The translations under genes and the position numbers were made by a program. Below, one piece after another: positions 61,849-64,000 of a stretch of 64,000 bases of DNA. Source of the stretch: Paenibacillus sp. MAHUQ-63 (GTDB lineage Bacteria > Bacillota > Bacilli > Paenibacillales > NBRC-103111); NCBI RefSeq assembly GCF_028765165.1, contig NZ_JARADB010000003.1, forward strand, positions 1,037,210-1,101,209. Direction: 5' to 3'. Position 1 is the stretch's first letter, and each line of letters opens with the position of its first letter. The notes below the pieces were generated by a model. It saw nothing but the letters and a program-made list of their open reading frames with translations, was not told the DNA's origin and ran no database searches.

Positions 61849-64000
61849 TCACTTTTGAAAAGGTTTGTTTTCTCTTTGATGAAGACGATCTTCCTCCCGA
61901 TATTTCCCAGGAGTCGTCCCTTCCGTCTTGCGGAATGAGCGGATAAAATTTTGCGGGTTCTTGTAGCCCAGCCTCTCGGCAACTTCGGTAATCGTCATAT
62001 CCGTTTCGGTCAGCATTTGCTTGGCCATTTCAAGGCGATACGCGTTCAAATAATCACTGAAGGTGATACCGATGTGTTTGCGAAATACTTGCCTTAAATA
62101 ATCCGGGCTGAAGTTCATGATTGAAGCGCATGACTCAAGTGTTAAATCCGTATGGTATTGTTCATGGATGATTTGCTTAAGGGTCTCGGAAATGCTATTA
62201 AACTGGCGCTTGCGCTTAGTTTCCAATTCCTGAATCAATGGCTCCACCAACTCTTGACAGAAAAACGCTTCAATTTCTTGAGGCGATTTCAGCTCAAAAA
62301 ATTGATCGACTGCCGGCTTCTCCTGTGAAGAAGCTCTTCCGCTAATATCAAGTTCATGCTGCTGTGCGAACTTTAACAGCTCCAGCAGTACACCGACCAA
62401 CGTCAATTGACACTCCCTGTAGCTGTAATCTTGCACCAGCATCACTTCCGTCACCAGTGCATGCACGAGCTCTTGCGCCTTCTGTTGGTCTGCCAAGCGG
62501 ATGGCCTCTAAGAGTTGATTCTCCATATCTTTGGGAAAGATATATGTCGGTGACGCCGTTGTCCTCAAATCTTCAATATGCAGGACGACCCCGCTTCCTG
62601 CGCGGATCCGGTAATCGAGCGCTTCCAGACCTTCATGATAAGCGGTAGGCGCATCCTTTAAATCACTGAACACTCGGCTAACCCCGACGCTGGAATCCAG
62701 CTCCAGATAGAGCTTTACCGCTTCCTGAATGGATTTGGCATATTCTCGGCCTTCGTTCGCCAGGTCGAGAGAATCCCTCATGGAGGAATTGGCTAGAACA
62801 AGCACCACGGAGCGATTGAGCAGCACCGGATTCAGGCGGCGTTCTACCGGCACAACCTCGGCGATCATATTTTGAATTGCGAATAAGATCAGATCGTAAT
62901 CTTTGGACTCGAATCTAGTGCCTGTCAGAGTATCAATTTGGACGGTGAGTGCAAGGAATTGATCATATTCCGCCAAACCAAATGATTGGAGCTTTTCTTC
63001 AATCTCCTGCCGGCTTAATGTGCCCTCCAACAACTGAATAATAAAATATTCGTTCAACTGCGTGGACTGCACGCGTAATTGATTTGTAATTTGCGATTGT
63101 GTCTGCACCATATTCAGAATCTGTTTGCTCATATGCTCCACCTCGTTGAGACTGCCGCTTGGCCCCCCATGCTCATCCTGCTTACTTAGCAGCTTATACA
63201 TTTTGCCGATAGGTGAGTACATGCGTCTAGAGCCTATGATCGAAATGAGCAGCGTAAGAATAAACACAGCGGTGCAAGTTGCTATCGTTATTTTCGCAAT
63301 GACACCTGTTCCTGCCGTAATATCGCTCGTCGGTACGACTGAAACATAGATCCACCCATTATAAGTCGACTTGGAATAGGTCACTCCGTACTTCTCATCA
63401 CTGCTGTAAAAAAAACCGTTCAACTGCCCCGAAGATTCCGCCGAGGAGATCGGTGCTTTCGATGCCGCGATAACTTGAGCAATGGAATCATCAGCAGGCG
63501 TCAGAAGTTGAAACTTCTCATTCAATATGGCGATGCTGCCCAGTTCATTTTTACGTGTGATGAGTCTTGTAAGTTCATTTAATGATATATCGGCTGCAAG
63601 AAAGCCCTTGGGGTTACTGGAAAGTAACGGCAGTTTTTTGACAATACGCAAGCTTCCGACCGCCCCTGGTTCCGCTTTCAAAATAGACCAGCCGCTATTC
63701 TGAAAGGAGCTGAATTCCTGTTTTAATTGATCCCTCTTCGAGGTTTCATCTAAAGAAACGATTCCCCCTTGAGCGATATACCAGTTTTCTCGAATATTCA
63801 CCATTTCAATTCTTCGAATTCTCGTTTCGTACGATTGCAGATTATTCATCTCATTCGTTATTGACTTGACCTCATTATATTTATTGATGGTAAAGGATAT
63901 ATCCATTGACTGAATAACCAATTCCGAGACAGCAAACTGAGTAAGAGCGCTATCGACCGATTTGATCAACTGCTCCGTCTGCATTTGCGTTTGCTCGAGA
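61849..64000 (-). CDS. Membrane-bound AraC regulator (YesS/YtdP type), 5' end cut by the window
   Basis: At least 716 aa. The frame stays open through 64000, and alignment with the similar 737-aa protein at 48827 puts the first membrane helix beyond the edge, so the ATG at 63984 is not the start. A second membrane segment is near residue 230 of the visible part (IAKITIATCTAVFILTLLISI). The C-terminal AraC domain (LTLESCASIMNFSPDYLRQVF; RLGYKNPQNFIRSFRKTEGTTP) is intact. It probably controls the following lipoprotein gene and transporter genes outside the window. Confidence 0.9.
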   Translation of the reverse strand, partial: LEQTQMQTEQLIKSVDSALTQFAVSELVIQSMDISFTINKYNEVKSITNEMNNLQSYETRIRRIEMVNIRENWYIAQGGIVSLDETSKRDQLKQEFSSFQNSGWSILKAEPGAVGSLRIVKKLPLLSSNPKGFLAADISLNELTRLITRKNELGSIAILNEKFQLLTPADDSIAQVIAASKAPISSAESSGQLNGFFYSSDEKYGVTYSKSTYNGWIYVSVVPTSDITAGTGVIAKITIATCTAVFILTLLISIIGSRRMYSPIGKMYKLLSKQDEHGGPSGSLNEVEHMSKQILNMVQTQSQITNQLRVQSTQLNEYFIIQLLEGTLSRQEIEEKLQSFGLAEYDQFLALTVQIDTLTGTRFESKDYDLILFAIQNMIAEVVPVERRLNPVLLNRSVVLVLANSSMRDSLDLANEGREYAKSIQEAVKLYLELDSSVGVSRVFSDLKDAPTAYHEGLEALDYRIRAGSGVVLHIEDLRTTASPTYIFPKDMENQLLEAIRLADQQKAQELVHALVTEVMLVQDYSYRECQLTLVGVLLELLKFAQQHELDISGRASSQEKPAVDQFFELKSPQEIEAFFCQELVEPLIQELETKRKRQFNSISETLKQIIHEQYHTDLTLESCASIMNFSPDYLRQVFRKHIGITFSDYLNAYRLEMAKQMLTETDMTITEVAERLGYKNPQNFIRSFRKTEGTTPGKYREEDRLHQRENKPFQK

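Noticed and set aside
1..64000. CRISPR array, tRNA, rRNA or intact prophage
   Set aside because: No regular short repeats with spacers, no cloverleaf or rRNA-like sequence and no phage structural genes were recognised.

Overview
The window looks like part of a Paenibacillus or close relative (spore-forming, moderate-GC Firmicute). It carries a GerA-type spore germination operon, strong AGGAGG ribosome binding sites with frequent TTG and GTG starts, YesMN-type two-component systems, and lipoprotein-dependent CUT1 sugar transporters beside glycoside hydrolases. This assignment is inference from gene content. No rRNA, tRNA, CRISPR array or intact insertion sequence was seen.

Layout. 1-800: gene-poor, with palindromic repeats and remnants of an IS91-like transposase and another gene. 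802-5197: nagA and a GH36-like alpha-galactosidase, with a divergent AraC regulator. 5219-7213: alkylation repair pair (Ogt and an Ada-AlkA fusion). 7378-12583: five-gene ger operon. 12604-21263: one minus-strand operon for a pentose-containing glycan (SBP, two permeases, YesM kinase, YesN regulator, GH43). 21545-22535: decayed GH2 and sugar isomerase genes. 22605-24353: TetR regulator and divergent hydrolase. 24794-34316: sucrose/fructan locus (sensor kinase, SBP, two permeases, GH32, response regulator, fructokinase). 34930-42854: GDP-heptose precursor operon, two glycosyltransferases with extremely basic N-terminal tails, and a MerR-type coiled-coil protein. 43217-47625: galactarate catabolism (garR, a DapA-family lyase, garD) with a divergent LysR regulator. 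47686-54617: rhamnogalacturonan-type locus (two permeases, SBP, membrane-bound AraC regulator, GH105). 55015-59726: another CUT1 operon with a DUF5060/DUF4038-type hydrolase. 60259-64000: a further SBP and a membrane AraC regulator cut by the window edge.

How they fit together. Most of the window imports and degrades plant or microbial glycans. Each locus pairs a lipoprotein and two permeases with its own sensor and an enzyme, but no CUT1 ATPase gene is present, so the transporters probably share one encoded elsewhere. CcpA-type cre sites precede three of these operons. A 14-bp box lies at the same distance upstream of two others-in-kind (the sucrose and GH105 operons). The most unusual region is 34.9-42.9 kb: heptose-nucleotide synthesis next to glycosyltransferases whose first 60-75 residues are about half Lys/Arg, a candidate surface or spore glycosylation system.
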